Below, piece after piece: positions 1-11,562 of a stretch of DNA of 64,000 bases. Location: contig NZ_QANL01000002.1 in assembly GCF_003067705.1 (NCBI RefSeq), forward strand, positions 558,001 to 622,000, in the 5' to 3' direction. A program made the position numbers and the translations under genes. The notes beneath the pieces were generated by a model. The model saw nothing but the letters and a program-made list of their open reading frames with translations. It was not told the origin of the DNA and ran no database searches. Numbering within the stretch: position 1 is the stretch's first letter; every line of letters begins with the position of its first letter. The DNA is from Planctomonas deserti. Lineage in GTDB: Bacteria > Actinomycetota > Actinomycetes > Actinomycetales > Microbacteriaceae.

Positions 1-191
1 GGCATGACGCCGAGCACGTTGCGGCCGGAGAGCACCGCCTCGACCGCCTCGAGCTGCCCGGTGTGCAGGTCGTCCCAGCCGAAGGACTCCCGCGCGATCT
101 TCTCGATCTGCCGGCGATCGGACTGCCGGCGATCGGACTGCCGGCGGTTGGAGCGGGCGTCGGTGGTGCGGTCTGCGGTGGTCCTCGTCAC
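1..191 (-). CDS. recQ: RecQ-family ATP-dependent DNA helicase, N-terminal fragment
   Basis: Only about 63 N-terminal codons lie in the window; the gene runs leftward off the edge. It starts at GTG 191 (MTRTTADRTTDAR...). From about residue 35 the reading FGWDDLHTGQLEAV followed by VLSGRNVLGVMP matches the segment just ahead of Walker A in RecQ-type SF2 helicases, which unwind DNA in recombination and repair. Ahead of it is an Arg/Gln/Ser/Asp-rich stretch encoded by a tandem 15-bp repeat (RRQSD twice, then RRQIE). The gene is divergent from mfd, also a repair gene, across about 150 bp. The catalytic motifs are outside the window, so the family call rests on the N-terminal motif alone. Confidence 0.75.
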   Translation of the reverse strand, partial: MTRTTADRTTDARSNRRQSDRRQSDRRQIEKIARESFGWDDLHTGQLEAVEAVLSGRNVLGVM

Positions 192-330
192 TCGATCCAG
201 TGAAACAGGGCGAACCTGGAAGGACTCGGGGCTTGCAGAGGCGCCCGGCCCGGGCTAGGGCGGGCGCACCGTTCGCTGCCAGCGTGCCTTCCTGGACCGC
301 GCTCGCGGGCGGGACGCGGGTGGGGGCACG

Positions 331-336
331 TAGGCT
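331..336 (+). promoter_or_regulatory. -10 box of mfd, leaderless start
   Basis: TAGGCT ends 6 nt before the GTG at 343 and no Shine-Dalgarno sequence lies between. Transcription should begin at or next to the start codon, so this box supports GTG 343 as the true start. Inferred from spacing only. Confidence 0.5.
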
Positions 337-342
337 TGTGCA

Positions 343-3300
343 GTGATTCTCCAGGGCCTGCTTCCGGCGTTGTGCCGCGCCTCCACGTTCGACGCCGCCC
401 TCGCCTCGTCCCACCGGGACGCGGACTTCTCGCTCACGGACGGGCTCCGGGCGCCGCTGCTCGCCGCGCTCCTCGGGCGACGCGGCAGCGGCGCGCGCGA
501 CGGGGATCCGGCCGTGCCGGCGTCGCTGTTCGCGATCACCGCGACGGGCCGCGAGTCCGAGTCGTTGCGGGCCAGCCTTGCCGCCGTGGCGCCCGAGGCC
601 GAGATCGTGGAGTTCCCGGCCTGGGAGACCCTGCCGCACGAGCGGCTCAGCCCGAGCGCGGAGATCGTCGGGAAGCGGCTGCGTGCCCTCCGCAGGCTGA
701 AGGAGTGGGACGCCGCCCGCCTCCAGCAGGGCACCGCCGCGGCCGACGCCGCAGCGCGCCCGCTCGTGGTCGTGGCGTCCGTGCGCGCCGCCCTGCAGCC
801 CGTCGCGTCGAACCTCACCGACCTGGATCCCGTGCTGCTGACCGTCGGCGGTCGCGGCTTCGACCTGTCCGCGCTGTCCCGCGACCTCATCGACCTGGCC
901 TACGCGCGCGTCGACATGGTGACGCGCCGAGGCGAGTTCGCCGTGCGCGGCGGCATCCTCGACGTCTTCCCGTCGTTCGCCGACCACCCCGTGCGCGTCG
1001 AGTTCTTCGGCGACGAGGTGGACCAGATCCGCGAGTTCTCCGTCGCCGACCAGCGCTCGCTGCCGACGGACCTGACGTCGGTCGAGCTCGCCCCCAGCCG
1101 CGAGCTGCTGCTCACCGCCCCCGTCCGCCAGCGCGCGCGGGAGATGCGCGACGAGTTCCCCAGCCTGCGCGGCATGCTCGAGAAGATCTCCGAGGGCATC
1201 CCCGTCGAGGGCATGGAGAGTCTCGCGCCGGCCCTCGTCGAGCGGCTCGTCCCGGTGACGCACTACCTGCCCGCGGACACCGCGATCGCCGTCATCTCGC
1301 CGGAGCGGGTCGCGACCCGCGCGGTGAGCCTCGCCGAGACCAACCGGGAGTTCCTGTCCGCGGCGTGGAGCGCCGCCACGGCCGGGGCGGAGTCGCCCAT
1401 CGACCTCGCATCGGGCGACTTCCTCAGCCTCTCCGACCTCCGCGCGACGAAGCGCGATCGCCCGTGGTGGACGCTCAGCCAGTTCCAGGCGACGGACGTG
1501 CTGCCCGAGGAGCTCGAGATCGACGAGATCCTCACCGTCCGCATCGACGCGGACCCCGTGCCCAGCTTCCAGGGCAACGCGATGGGCGCCATCGAGCACG
1601 TCGCCGAGCGGCTGCGCGCAGGCTGGACCGTCGGCGTCGTCGCCCGCGGCGCCGGCCTGGTGGAGCGGGCCGCGGACGTCCTCGGCGAGCACGAGCTGCC
1701 CGCCCGCATCGTCGAGGACTTCCCGGTGGAGCCGGAGCCCGGCATCGCCTACCTGGTGCAGGCCGGGCTCGACTCGGGCTTCGAGCTCGCCGAGACGAAG
1801 CTCGCCGTGCTCACGGAGGGCGAGTTCTACGGGCGGTCCGCCGGATACGACTCCCGCCAGGTCAAGAAGCTGGCCACCCGTCGCAAGAACGTCGTCGACC
1901 CGCTGCAGCTGAAGCCGGGCGACTACGTGGTGCACTCCACCCACGGCATCGGCAAGTTCCTCGAGCTGACGCAGCGCGAGGTATCCACGGGTGGCCGCAA
2001 TGCCACGAAGCACAGCCGCGAGTTCCTCGTGCTCGAGTACGCCCCGAGCAAGCGCGGCTACCCGGGCGACAAGCTGTACGTGCCCACGGACCAGCTCGAT
2101 CTGTTGAGCCGCTACGTCGGCGGCGAGGCCCCGTCCCTGTCCAAGATGGGCGGCAGCGACTGGGCCGCCGCGAAGGGCAAGGCCCGCAAGGCCGTGCGCG
2201 ACATCGCGGTCGAGCTCGTGAAGCTCTACTCCGCGCGAATGGCGAGCAAGGGGCACGCGTTCCCGCCGGACACCCCCTGGCAGCGCGAGCTGGAGGAGGC
2301 GTTCCCCTTCGTCGAGACGCCGGACCAGCTGCAGGTCATCGACGAGGTCAAGGCCGACATGGAGCGGCCCATCCCCATGGACCGGCTGGTCTCCGGCGAC
2401 GTCGGCTTCGGCAAGACCGAGATCGCCGTCCGTGCGGCGTTCAAGGCCGTGCAGGACGGCAAGCAGGTCGTCGTGCTCGTGCCGACGACGCTGCTCGTGC
2501 GCCAGCACCTCGAGACGTTCACCGAGCGCTTCGCCGGCTTCCCCATCCACATCCGGCCGCTCAGCCGGTTCCAGACGGACCGGGAGACCCGCGAGACCGT
2601 CAAGGGGCTCGAGGACGGGTCCATCGACATCGTCATCGGCACGCACCGCCTGCTCACCGACAAGATCTCGTACAAGGACGTCGGCCTCGTCATCATCGAC
2701 GAGGAGCAGCGCTTCGGCGTCGAGCACAAGGACGCGCTGAAGAAGCTCAAGCACAACGTCGACATCCTCGCGATGAGCGCGACCCCGATCCCGCGCACCC
2801 TCGAGATGGCGGTGACCGGCATCCGCGAGATGTCGACGCTGGCCACGCCGCCGGAGGAGCGGCACCCCATCCTCACCTTCGTGGGCCCGTACAGCGAGCG
2901 GCAGGTGGCTGCCGCCGTCCGCCGCGAGCTGCTGCGCGAAGGCCAGATCTTCTTCGTGCACAACCGCGTGTCCAGCATCAACCGCATCGCCGCGCAGATC
3001 GCGGAGCTCGTGCCCGAGGCGCGCGTCGCCGTCGCGCACGGCCAGCTGCCCGAGCACGTGCTCGAGCAGGTCGTGGTCGACTTCTGGGAGCGCAAGTTCG
3101 ACGTGCTCGTCTCGACGACGATCATCGAGACCGGCCTCGACATCGCGAACGCGAACACGATCATCATCGACCGCGCGGACAAGTACGGCCTCAGCCAGCT
3201 GCACCAGCTGCGCGGCCGCGTCGGCCGCGGGCGCGAGCGCGCGTACGCCTACTTCCTCTACGACGGGGACAAGCCGCTGTCCGAGACGGCGCACGACCGG

Positions 3301-3972
3301 CTGGAGACCATCGCCGCGAACAACGAGCTGGGATCCGGCATCCAGGTGGCGCTCAAGGACCTCGAGATCCGCGGCGCGGGCAACCTGCTCGGCGGCGAGC
3401 AGTCCGGGCACATCGCGGGCGTGGGCTTCGACCTGTACCTGCGCATGATCGGCGAGGCCGTCTCCGCCTTCCGCGGCGACGTCGCCGAGGGCCAGACCGA
3501 GCTGCGGCTCGAGCTTCCCGTCGACGCCCACATCCCCGAGGAGTACGTGGACAGCGAGCGGCTGCGGCTCGAGGCGTACCAGAAGCTGTCGACCGCGAGC
3601 GCGCCGACCGCAGGCGACGACCAGATCGACCGGGTGCTCGAGGAGCTCACCGACCGTTACGGCGAGCCGCCGGAGCAGGTCGTGAACCTCATCGCGGTGT
3701 CGCGGCTGCGGCGGATGGCGCAGAAGGCGGGCCTGTCCGAGGTCGTGGCCATGGGGCCCAACCTGCGCGTCGGCCCGGCAGACCTGCCGGACTCCGTGCA
3801 GGTGCGGCTGCGCCGCATGTACCCGGGCGCCAAGCTGTTCGCCCAGACCAGCGTCATCGCCGTGCCGATGCCGAAGGTGCACGGGGAGCCGCTCGGCGAT
3901 GCCGAGCTCATCGCCTGGGTGAACCAGCTGCTCGAGGCGATCTTCGTGCGGGAGCCCGCCGCCGCCTCCTGA
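343..3972 (+). CDS. mfd: Transcription-repair coupling factor Mfd
   Basis: 1209 aa, normal length for Mfd. The protein displaces RNA polymerase stalled at DNA lesions and recruits UvrA for nucleotide excision repair. Order of domains: UvrB-homology region in the first ~350 residues, CarD-like RNA-polymerase-interaction domain around 520-590 (GDYVVHSTHGIGKF), then SF2 translocase with Walker A (GDVGFGKTE, near residue 685) and DEEQ box (IIDEEQRFG, ~785), helicase motif VI region (QLRGRVGRG, ~950), and a C-terminal Mfd D7-type domain. It starts at a GTG directly behind a -10 box, with no ribosome-binding site. mazG follows 41 bp downstream and may be cotranscribed. Confidence 0.97.
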   Translation: MILQGLLPALCRASTFDAALASSHRDADFSLTDGLRAPLLAALLGRRGSGARDGDPAVPASLFAITATGRESESLRASLAAVAPEAEIVEFPAWETLPHERLSPSAEIVGKRLRALRRLKEWDAARLQQGTAAADAAARPLVVVASVRAALQPVASNLTDLDPVLLTVGGRGFDLSALSRDLIDLAYARVDMVTRRGEFAVRGGILDVFPSFADHPVRVEFFGDEVDQIREFSVADQRSLPTDLTSVELAPSRELLLTAPVRQRAREMRDEFPSLRGMLEKISEGIPVEGMESLAPALVERLVPVTHYLPADTAIAVISPERVATRAVSLAETNREFLSAAWSAATAGAESPIDLASGDFLSLSDLRATKRDRPWWTLSQFQATDVLPEELEIDEILTVRIDADPVPSFQGNAMGAIEHVAERLRAGWTVGVVARGAGLVERAADVLGEHELPARIVEDFPVEPEPGIAYLVQAGLDSGFELAETKLAVLTEGEFYGRSAGYDSRQVKKLATRRKNVVDPLQLKPGDYVVHSTHGIGKFLELTQREVSTGGRNATKHSREFLVLEYAPSKRGYPGDKLYVPTDQLDLLSRYVGGEAPSLSKMGGSDWAAAKGKARKAVRDIAVELVKLYSARMASKGHAFPPDTPWQRELEEAFPFVETPDQLQVIDEVKADMERPIPMDRLVSGDVGFGKTEIAVRAAFKAVQDGKQVVVLVPTTLLVRQHLETFTERFAGFPIHIRPLSRFQTDRETRETVKGLEDGSIDIVIGTHRLLTDKISYKDVGLVIIDEEQRFGVEHKDALKKLKHNVDILAMSATPIPRTLEMAVTGIREMSTLATPPEERHPILTFVGPYSERQVAAAVRRELLREGQIFFVHNRVSSINRIAAQIAELVPEARVAVAHGQLPEHVLEQVVVDFWERKFDVLVSTTIIETGLDIANANTIIIDRADKYGLSQLHQLRGRVGRGRERAYAYFLYDGDKPLSETAHDRLETIAANNELGSGIQVALKDLEIRGAGNLLGGEQSGHIAGVGFDLYLRMIGEAVSAFRGDVAEGQTELRLELPVDAHIPEEYVDSERLRLEAYQKLSTASAPTAGDDQIDRVLEELTDRYGEPPEQVVNLIAVSRLRRMAQKAGLSEVVAMGPNLRVGPADLPDSVQVRLRRMYPGAKLFAQTSVIAVPMPKVHGEPLGDAELIAWVNQLLEAIFVREPAAAS

Positions 3973-4013
3973 TCGGACGAAACACCGGCTCGCGGGACTG
4001 GCAGAGTGGTCGC

Positions 4014-4778
4014 ATGACCGATGCCTCCACTCCGTCCGACGTTCCCGGCGCCGAGAGCGAGCCCCGCGAGCAGAGCAGGCTCGACGAGCTCGTGGCCGTC
4101 ACGGCCCGGCTGCGCGGTCCGGGCGGCTGCCCCTGGGACGCGGACCAGACGCACGAGTCGCTCGTGCGCTACCTCGTGGAGGAGACCTACGAGCTCATCG
4201 ACGCGATCGAGACCGGCGACCGGGACGCCATGCTCGAGGAGCTCGGGGACGTGCTCTACTCGGTGCTGTTCCACGCCGACATCGCGGCGCACACCCCGGG
4301 GGAGGCATTCGACATCCAGGACGTCGCAGCGCACATGACGGCCAAGATGGTCGGCCGCCACCCGCACGTGTTCGGCGACGTCGAGGCGCGCACCGCGGAC
4401 GACGTCGTGGGCTTTTGGGACGAGCTGAAGGCGCGGGAAAAGCCCGGCCGCACGAGCGTGCTCGACGGCATCCCTCAGGGGATGCCGGCCCTCGCGCTCG
4501 CCGACAAAGTGCTCGGGCGCGCCCAGAAGGTCGGGCTGCTCGACGACGGACCGGCGGCCGTTCCGGTGAGCACCGAGGACGAGCTCGGGCCGCTGCTGCT
4601 CGCCATCGTCGCCTCCGCCCGGGCCAACGGGCTGGACGCCGAGCGCGCCCTGCGCACGACGCTGCGCGGTCTGCAGGACGAGATCCGGGAGGCCGAGGCC
4701 GCCGCGACGGACGGCGTGGACGCCGCCGATGCGGGCGTCATCGGGGTCGTGGCAGGGGACCGCCCCGAGCCGGCCTGA
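4014..4778 (+). CDS. mazG: MazG-family nucleoside triphosphate pyrophosphohydrolase
   Basis: 254 aa. All-alpha NTP pyrophosphatase that hydrolyses (often non-canonical) NTPs to NMP and pyrophosphate. The MazG metal motif is clear: EETYEL followed by EELGDVLYSVLFHAD (EExxE...ExxD), about residues 60-95, after the typical RLRGPGGCPWDADQTHESL entry segment. The C-terminal half is less conserved, so this is a MazG with one recognisable active domain. ATG 4014 was chosen because MTDASTPSDV leads directly into the family and the upstream frame runs antisense-like through mfd. CAGAGT lies 6 nt before the ATG, a possible weak leaderless -10. The mfd-mazG neighbourhood is common in actinobacteria. Confidence 0.93.
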   Translation: MTDASTPSDVPGAESEPREQSRLDELVAVTARLRGPGGCPWDADQTHESLVRYLVEETYELIDAIETGDRDAMLEELGDVLYSVLFHADIAAHTPGEAFDIQDVAAHMTAKMVGRHPHVFGDVEARTADDVVGFWDELKAREKPGRTSVLDGIPQGMPALALADKVLGRAQKVGLLDDGPAAVPVSTEDELGPLLLAIVASARANGLDAERALRTTLRGLQDEIREAEAAATDGVDAADAGVIGVVAGDRPEPA

Positions 4779-4820
4779 GCGCCACCTGGCCACATCGCGG
4801 CCGATTCTAGGGTTGAGTGG

Positions 4821-4830
4821 AAGTGCACTT
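4821..4830. promoter_or_regulatory. Possible TetR operator
   Basis: Perfect 10-bp palindrome AAGTGCACTT, 24 bp before the tetR start codon and 7 bp after a TAGGGT box at 4808-4813. The position over a likely transcription start would suit autorepression. The palindrome is short and could be chance. Confidence 0.25.
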
Positions 4831-4853
4831 GATCCATCCCGTGAGGAGCACCA

Positions 4854-5453
4854 ATGGCGAGGAAAGCGAATCCGAACCGACGGATCGTACTCCTCGACGG
4901 CATCACGGAGGCGCTCTACACCCGCCCCATCGGTGAGATCTCCTTCCGCACGCTCGCGGAGTCGCTCGGGGTGAGCACCTACACGCTCGTGTACCACTTC
5001 GGCACCCGCGAGGAGCTGCTGCAGGCGATCCTGCAGTCGATCACCGACCAGCAGACGGTCGCCCTGAAGCTCGTGGACGCGGAGCTGCACACCGTGGACG
5101 ACCTCGTCGCCCACCTCGAGCACGCGTTCGACGTCATGGCGGACCCGGAGAACCGGCAGCTGCAGCGAATCGAGATCGAGGCCGCCATGCTCGGCGTGAT
5201 GTCGCCGGACCTGCTGCCCGACGCCCGCAGGACCTTCGACACCTGGCTGCAGGTGATCAAGTCCGGCCTGACCGAGATCGGGCTCCCCGACGACAGGGCC
5301 GACATCGCCGCGCGGATGCTCGTCGACGGCATGTACGGCATCAAGTACGACCTGGTGTTGACGGCCGACGTCGAGCGCGCAACGGATGCCTTCCGCACCC
5401 TTCTCGACCGGTCCCGCCTTGCCCTGGGCGACGCCACCCGCCGCGACGCCTGA
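4854..5453 (+). CDS. TetR/AcrR-family transcriptional regulator
   Basis: 199 aa. N-terminal helix-turn-helix of TetR type at about residues 20-55 (ISFRTLAESLGVS, then LVYHFGTREELL), followed by a helical ligand-binding/dimerisation domain with no recognisable ligand signature. The ATG has a good ribosome-binding site (GAGGAG). It converges on the two-gene ABC exporter that ends 23 bp downstream on the other strand, so it may regulate that exporter, but nothing in the sequence proves it. The short palindrome upstream is a candidate autoregulatory site. Confidence 0.9.
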   Translation: MARKANPNRRIVLLDGITEALYTRPIGEISFRTLAESLGVSTYTLVYHFGTREELLQAILQSITDQQTVALKLVDAELHTVDDLVAHLEHAFDVMADPENRQLQRIEIEAAMLGVMSPDLLPDARRTFDTWLQVIKSGLTEIGLPDDRADIAARMLVDGMYGIKYDLVLTADVERATDAFRTLLDRSRLALGDATRRDA

Positions 5454-5476
5454 TCGGGCCTCGCCCGTGTGGCCGG

Positions 5477-6556
5477 TCAGGCGATCCTGCTGCCCCTCGG
5501 CAGCCGCGCCGCCGGCGTGCGCGTGCGGGCGGTCGCCCAGACCAGCGCGCCCGCGCCGAGGACCACGTGGATCGCGAGGCCGACGAACCAGGTCGGCACG
5601 GTGCTCTCGAAGACCTCGCGGGACGAGGGGAACCTCCCGCTGTCGATTCCCCCCGCGCTGCCCTCCTCGCGCAGCTCGGTGCAGTAGTCGAACGTCGCGT
5701 CGAGATCGGGGGCGATCTGCGCCTGCCGCACGCCGACGGCCGTCGCGGTGAACAGGTCGGTCGGCTGATCGTCGGCGTCGAACTGACCGGCGGCCGAGTC
5801 GGCGAGCACGACGTACGGGTTGGCGGCGAGCACGCCCCAGTAGTAGTCGAACCGCGGCACCGTGTACGTCGTCACCGAGGGCGGCGAGCAGATGACTCCC
5901 TCCGGCAGCGGCACGTCCTCGTTCACGGACGCGACGTCGAAGGTGGTGGTCCTGGCCTCCGACGAGGTCGCCATGCCCGCGAGTGTGAACACGATGAGGG
6001 TGCCGATGCTGAGCGCGGCGACCGCGAGATAGGTCACGACGATGGAGAACAGCGGCCGGGTAAGGATGCCGGACAGGCCGACGCCGATGGCGGCGATCAC
6101 CCCGAGCTCGACGGCGAGCACGAGGACCGAGACCGCGATCGTTCCGGGCCCCACGCCGCCCGCCACGACCGCGAAGAGGAGGAACGGCAGCGAGACCAGG
6201 AGGAAGGCGAGCGCGGTGAGCCACGCGGCCAGGAACTTGCCGAGCACGAGCTGCCCGGTCGTGAGCAGCGTGACCTGGGTCGTGGCGAGGGTGCCGGCGT
6301 CCCGGTCCCCGTTGATGGCGTTCCCGCTGAGGGCGGGCGCCACGAGCGTGCCGAGCAGCAGCACGAAGAACAGGATGCCGGAGAAGAGGAATCCGCCGAG
6401 CCCGTCCGAGACGCCGATGCTCAGCCAGAGCAGCACGGTGATGAGCGCGACGAGGGCCACGAAGACGCCGAGCAGCACGTACCAGGCCACACCGCGGATG
6501 CGCTGGCGGAGCTCGAGCGCGAGCACGGTGCCGATTCCGGAGAGGTAGGTGGTCAC
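5477..6556 (-). CDS. ABC-2 type exporter permease
   Basis: 359 aa. Integral membrane subunit of an ABC exporter, similar in build to NosY/ABC-2 permeases: a first membrane segment near residues 25-47 (WYVLLGVFVALVALITVL), several more up to ~250, then an extracytoplasmic stretch of about 110 residues, and a last segment near the C-terminus (FVGLAIHVVLGAGALVW). The GTG start at 6556 overlaps the stop of the ATPase gene (GTGA), so the two are translationally coupled. The cargo is unknown. The long loop before the last helix is a distinctive feature. Confidence 0.85.
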   Translation of the reverse strand: MTTYLSGIGTVLALELRQRIRGVAWYVLLGVFVALVALITVLLWLSIGVSDGLGGFLFSGILFFVLLLGTLVAPALSGNAINGDRDAGTLATTQVTLLTTGQLVLGKFLAAWLTALAFLLVSLPFLLFAVVAGGVGPGTIAVSVLVLAVELGVIAAIGVGLSGILTRPLFSIVVTYLAVAALSIGTLIVFTLAGMATSSEARTTTFDVASVNEDVPLPEGVICSPPSVTTYTVPRFDYYWGVLAANPYVVLADSAAGQFDADDQPTDLFTATAVGVRQAQIAPDLDATFDYCTELREEGSAGGIDSGRFPSSREVFESTVPTWFVGLAIHVVLGAGALVWATARTRTPAARLPRGSRIA

Positions 6557-7506
6557 GAGCGGTTCCCACGGTGCAGGTCGAGGAAGGTCTGCTCCAGCTC
6601 GCCGAACGCGGGGGCGAAGGATGACACGGCGACGCCGCGGGTGACGAGCGCCGCGAGCAGCGCCGCGGCGTCCCCCTCGTCCCGCACGCCCACGAGGAGC
6701 CCCAGGTGGTCGGCGCTGATGCGCTCCGCGGGCACGCCGACGGCCCGCAGCGCGTCGGCGAGGGCGGTGGAGTCTGCGCCGTCGGCGGCCGCGGGATCCG
6801 CCCCCAGCGAGCGCACCCGCCACGGCCGGAGGCCGGCGCGGCTGGCCGCGATCCGCTCGGCCGAGACGCTGACGCCCGCGTCGAGGTAGACGGCGGACGT
6901 CGCCATCTCGTCGAGTTCGGCGAGCACGTGGCTGGAGACGAGCACCGTCCTGCCATCCTCCGCGAGCCGCTGCAGCAGCACCCTCAGGTCCACGCGGGCG
7001 GCGGGGTCGAGCCCGGACGCCGGCTCGTCGAGCAGCAGCACGGACGGATCGTGGACGAGCGCCCGGGCGAGGCTGAGCCGCTGCTTCTGTCCGCGGGAGA
7101 GCACCCGCGTGGGCTGCGCGGCCAGCTCGGTCAGCCCGACGAGCTCGAGCAGCTCCTCCGCGCGGCGGCGGGCCGCCGACTTCGGCAACCGGTACATCCG
7201 GCCCGCGATCTCGAGGGTCGCGCGCACCGGAAGGCTCGCCCACGAGCCCAGGATGTCCGGCATCCAGCCCATGCGGGCCCGCACCTCGTCGGGCTGGCGC
7301 ACCGGGTCGTGTCCCGCGACCCTGATGTGACCGGCGTCCGGACGGAGCAGCGTTGCGAGCATGAGCAGCAGGGTCGTCTTGCCCGAGCCGTTCGGCCCGA
7401 TGAGGGCCGTGATGGACCCGGGCTCGGCCGTGAGCGTCACGGAGCGGACGGCCTGGACGGCGGAGAAGGAACGGCTGACGCCGACGACCTCGATGCCCTC
7501 GCCCAC
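6553..7506 (-). CDS. ABC exporter ATP-binding protein (CcmA/NosF-like)
   Basis: 317 aa. Energises the permease encoded next. Walker A is GPNGSGKTT (~residue 35), the signature is LSRGQKQRLSLARAL (LSRGQ replaces the usual LSGGQ), and Walker B is VLLLDEPASGLDP with the switch His in SSHVLAEL. About 90 C-terminal residues beyond the nucleotide-binding domain are typical of ABC-2 exporters. GTG 7506 was chosen because a GGGGAGG ribosome-binding site lies 6-8 nt upstream and the next residues (GEGIEVVGVSRSF) start the domain. Candidate functions include drug or lipid export; none can be assigned. Confidence 0.9.
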   Translation of the reverse strand: MGEGIEVVGVSRSFSAVQAVRSVTLTAEPGSITALIGPNGSGKTTLLLMLATLLRPDAGHIRVAGHDPVRQPDEVRARMGWMPDILGSWASLPVRATLEIAGRMYRLPKSAARRRAEELLELVGLTELAAQPTRVLSRGQKQRLSLARALVHDPSVLLLDEPASGLDPAARVDLRVLLQRLAEDGRTVLVSSHVLAELDEMATSAVYLDAGVSVSAERIAASRAGLRPWRVRSLGADPAAADGADSTALADALRAVGVPAERISADHLGLLVGVRDEGDAAALLAALVTRGVAVSSFAPAFGELEQTFLDLHRGNRS

Positions 7507-7583
7507 GCCCTGCCTCCCCGGTGCCCGCCGCGCATGCGGCCCGCGCTCACCATATCGCCGGGCCGCATGTGCTCGCTCGGACA

Positions 7584-10340
<2,757 letters not shown>

Positions 10341-10354
10341 GCACGTCAGTCCGC

Positions 10355-10395
10355 CGCGGGCGGGGAGGGCCTCTCGAAGGCGCTCCCCGCCCGCG
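10355..10395 (+). terminator. Terminator after eno
   Basis: Inverted repeat with a 13-bp GC-only stem (CGCGGGCGGGGAG and its complement) and a 15-nt loop, starting 15 bp after the eno stop. No long T tract, as is usual in actinobacteria. Confidence 0.75.
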
Positions 10396-10459
10396 TTCGC
10401 GTTCGGCGGACGCGTGGCCGGCATCCGGCACGCAGGTCCGCAAGCAGAAGGGAAGGCGC

Positions 10460-11047
10460 ATGCCATCGTTCCCGACGAGGAACCGCGGCGCTTCGGCGTC
10501 CGGCAGGGACGCGGGCTCCGGCTCGGGATCCGGCGGCCGCGGCGACGCGGGTCGGGGCGGCTCCAGGCGTGTCCCCGTCGCCCTGCCGGAGTCGGACGAG
10601 GCCACGGGAAACTGGCTGCGCAGCATCCGCTTCTCGGGCTTCTCCATCATGGTGCTGTCGCTTCTCGTGCTGTTCATCGTCGTGCTCGCGCCAGGGCTGC
10701 GGATCTACCTCGAGCAGCGCCAGCAGCTCGCCGACCTGCGCGCCGCGGTCGCGGCCCAGGAGGAGGAGATCGACACGCTTCGGGACGAGCGCGCGCGCTA
10801 CAACGACCCCGCCTACCTGAAGGCGGAGATCCGCGACCGGCTCTTCTACGTGATGCCGGGCGAGACCTCCTACCTCGTGATGGACGACCTCGGCCAGGCC
10901 GTGCCTGAGCGGTCCGCCCCCATCAGCGAGGACATCCAGGAGACCCGGGTGGACTGGGTGCAGACGCTCTTCGGCTCGGCGATGATCGCCGGCCTGAGCG
11001 ACCTCCCGCCCGACCAGCTGACCACGACCGAGACGGTGCCAGAGTGA
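10460..11047 (+). CDS. FtsB/DivIC-family septum formation protein
   Basis: 195 aa. Divisome protein of the FtsB/DivIC family, a bitopic membrane protein that links FtsL and FtsQ. A Gly/Ser/Arg-rich cytoplasmic N-terminus (~50 residues) is followed by one membrane segment near residues 60-85 (IMVLSLLVLFIVVLAPGL), then a coiled coil (LEQRQQLADLRAAVAAQEEE) and the family's YVMPGE motif. The last codons overlap the DUF501 gene by 4 bp (GTGA). The order eno - divIC-like - DUF501 is conserved in many actinobacteria, including mycobacteria. Confidence 0.9.
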   Translation: MPSFPTRNRGASASGRDAGSGSGSGGRGDAGRGGSRRVPVALPESDEATGNWLRSIRFSGFSIMVLSLLVLFIVVLAPGLRIYLEQRQQLADLRAAVAAQEEEIDTLRDERARYNDPAYLKAEIRDRLFYVMPGETSYLVMDDLGQAVPERSAPISEDIQETRVDWVQTLFGSAMIAGLSDLPPDQLTTTETVPE

Positions 11048-11562
11048 CGACGCCCCCCTTCGACCCGCCCTCCGCCGAGGACATCGCCACCGTGTCCGCC
11101 CAGCTCGGGCGCCCGGCGCGCGGCGTGCTCGGCGTGAGCGCGCGCTGCGTCTGCGGCGCTCCGACCGTCGTCGCGACCGCTCCGCGGCTGGCGCACGGCG
11201 AACCCTTCCCCACGCTCTACTACCTGACCCATCCCGCGGCGACCGCGGCCATCTCGCACCTCGAGGCCGAGCACGTGATGGCGGACCTGCAGCAGTCGCT
11301 CGCCGACGACCCGGACCTCGCCGAGCGGTACGCCGCCGCGCACCGGGCCTACCTCGCCGACCGGGAGAGCATCGCCGTGGTGCCCGAGATCGCCGGGATC
11401 TCCGCCGGCGGCATGCCCACCCGCGTGAAGTGCCTGCACGCCCTCGCCGCCCACGCGCTCTCCGCCGGGCCGGGCGTCAACCCGATCGGCGACCTCGCCC
11501 TCGAGCGCGCGGACTGGTCGCCGCTCGTCTGCGAGTGCCGCGACTACACCGCGACGGAATGA
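11044..11562 (+). CDS. DUF501 domain protein
   Basis: 172 aa, covering a single DUF501 domain. Function not established. Conserved features seen are two Cys in RCVCGAP (~residue 35), the segment FPTLYYLTHP, AISHLEAEHVM, and a C-terminal VKCLHALAAHAL with PIGD. The cysteines and histidines could bind a metal, which is inference. It is translationally coupled to the FtsB-like gene before it and the protease after it (ATGA overlaps on both sides), so the three form one operon. Confidence 0.88.
   Translation: MTTPPFDPPSAEDIATVSAQLGRPARGVLGVSARCVCGAPTVVATAPRLAHGEPFPTLYYLTHPAATAAISHLEAEHVMADLQQSLADDPDLAERYAAAHRAYLADRESIAVVPEIAGISAGGMPTRVKCLHALAAHALSAGPGVNPIGDLALERADWSPLVCECRDYTATE

Noticed and set aside
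336-3900. Alternative forward frame over mfd, joined in frame to mazG
   Set aside because: The Arg-rich reading is the off-frame of mfd; only the part from 4014 is a gene (mazG).
3657-6956. Very long minus-strand open frame (about 1100 codons) across mfd end, mazG and tetR
   Set aside because: Low-complexity Arg/Pro/Ala-rich translation antisense to well-identified genes; a GC-rich shadow frame.
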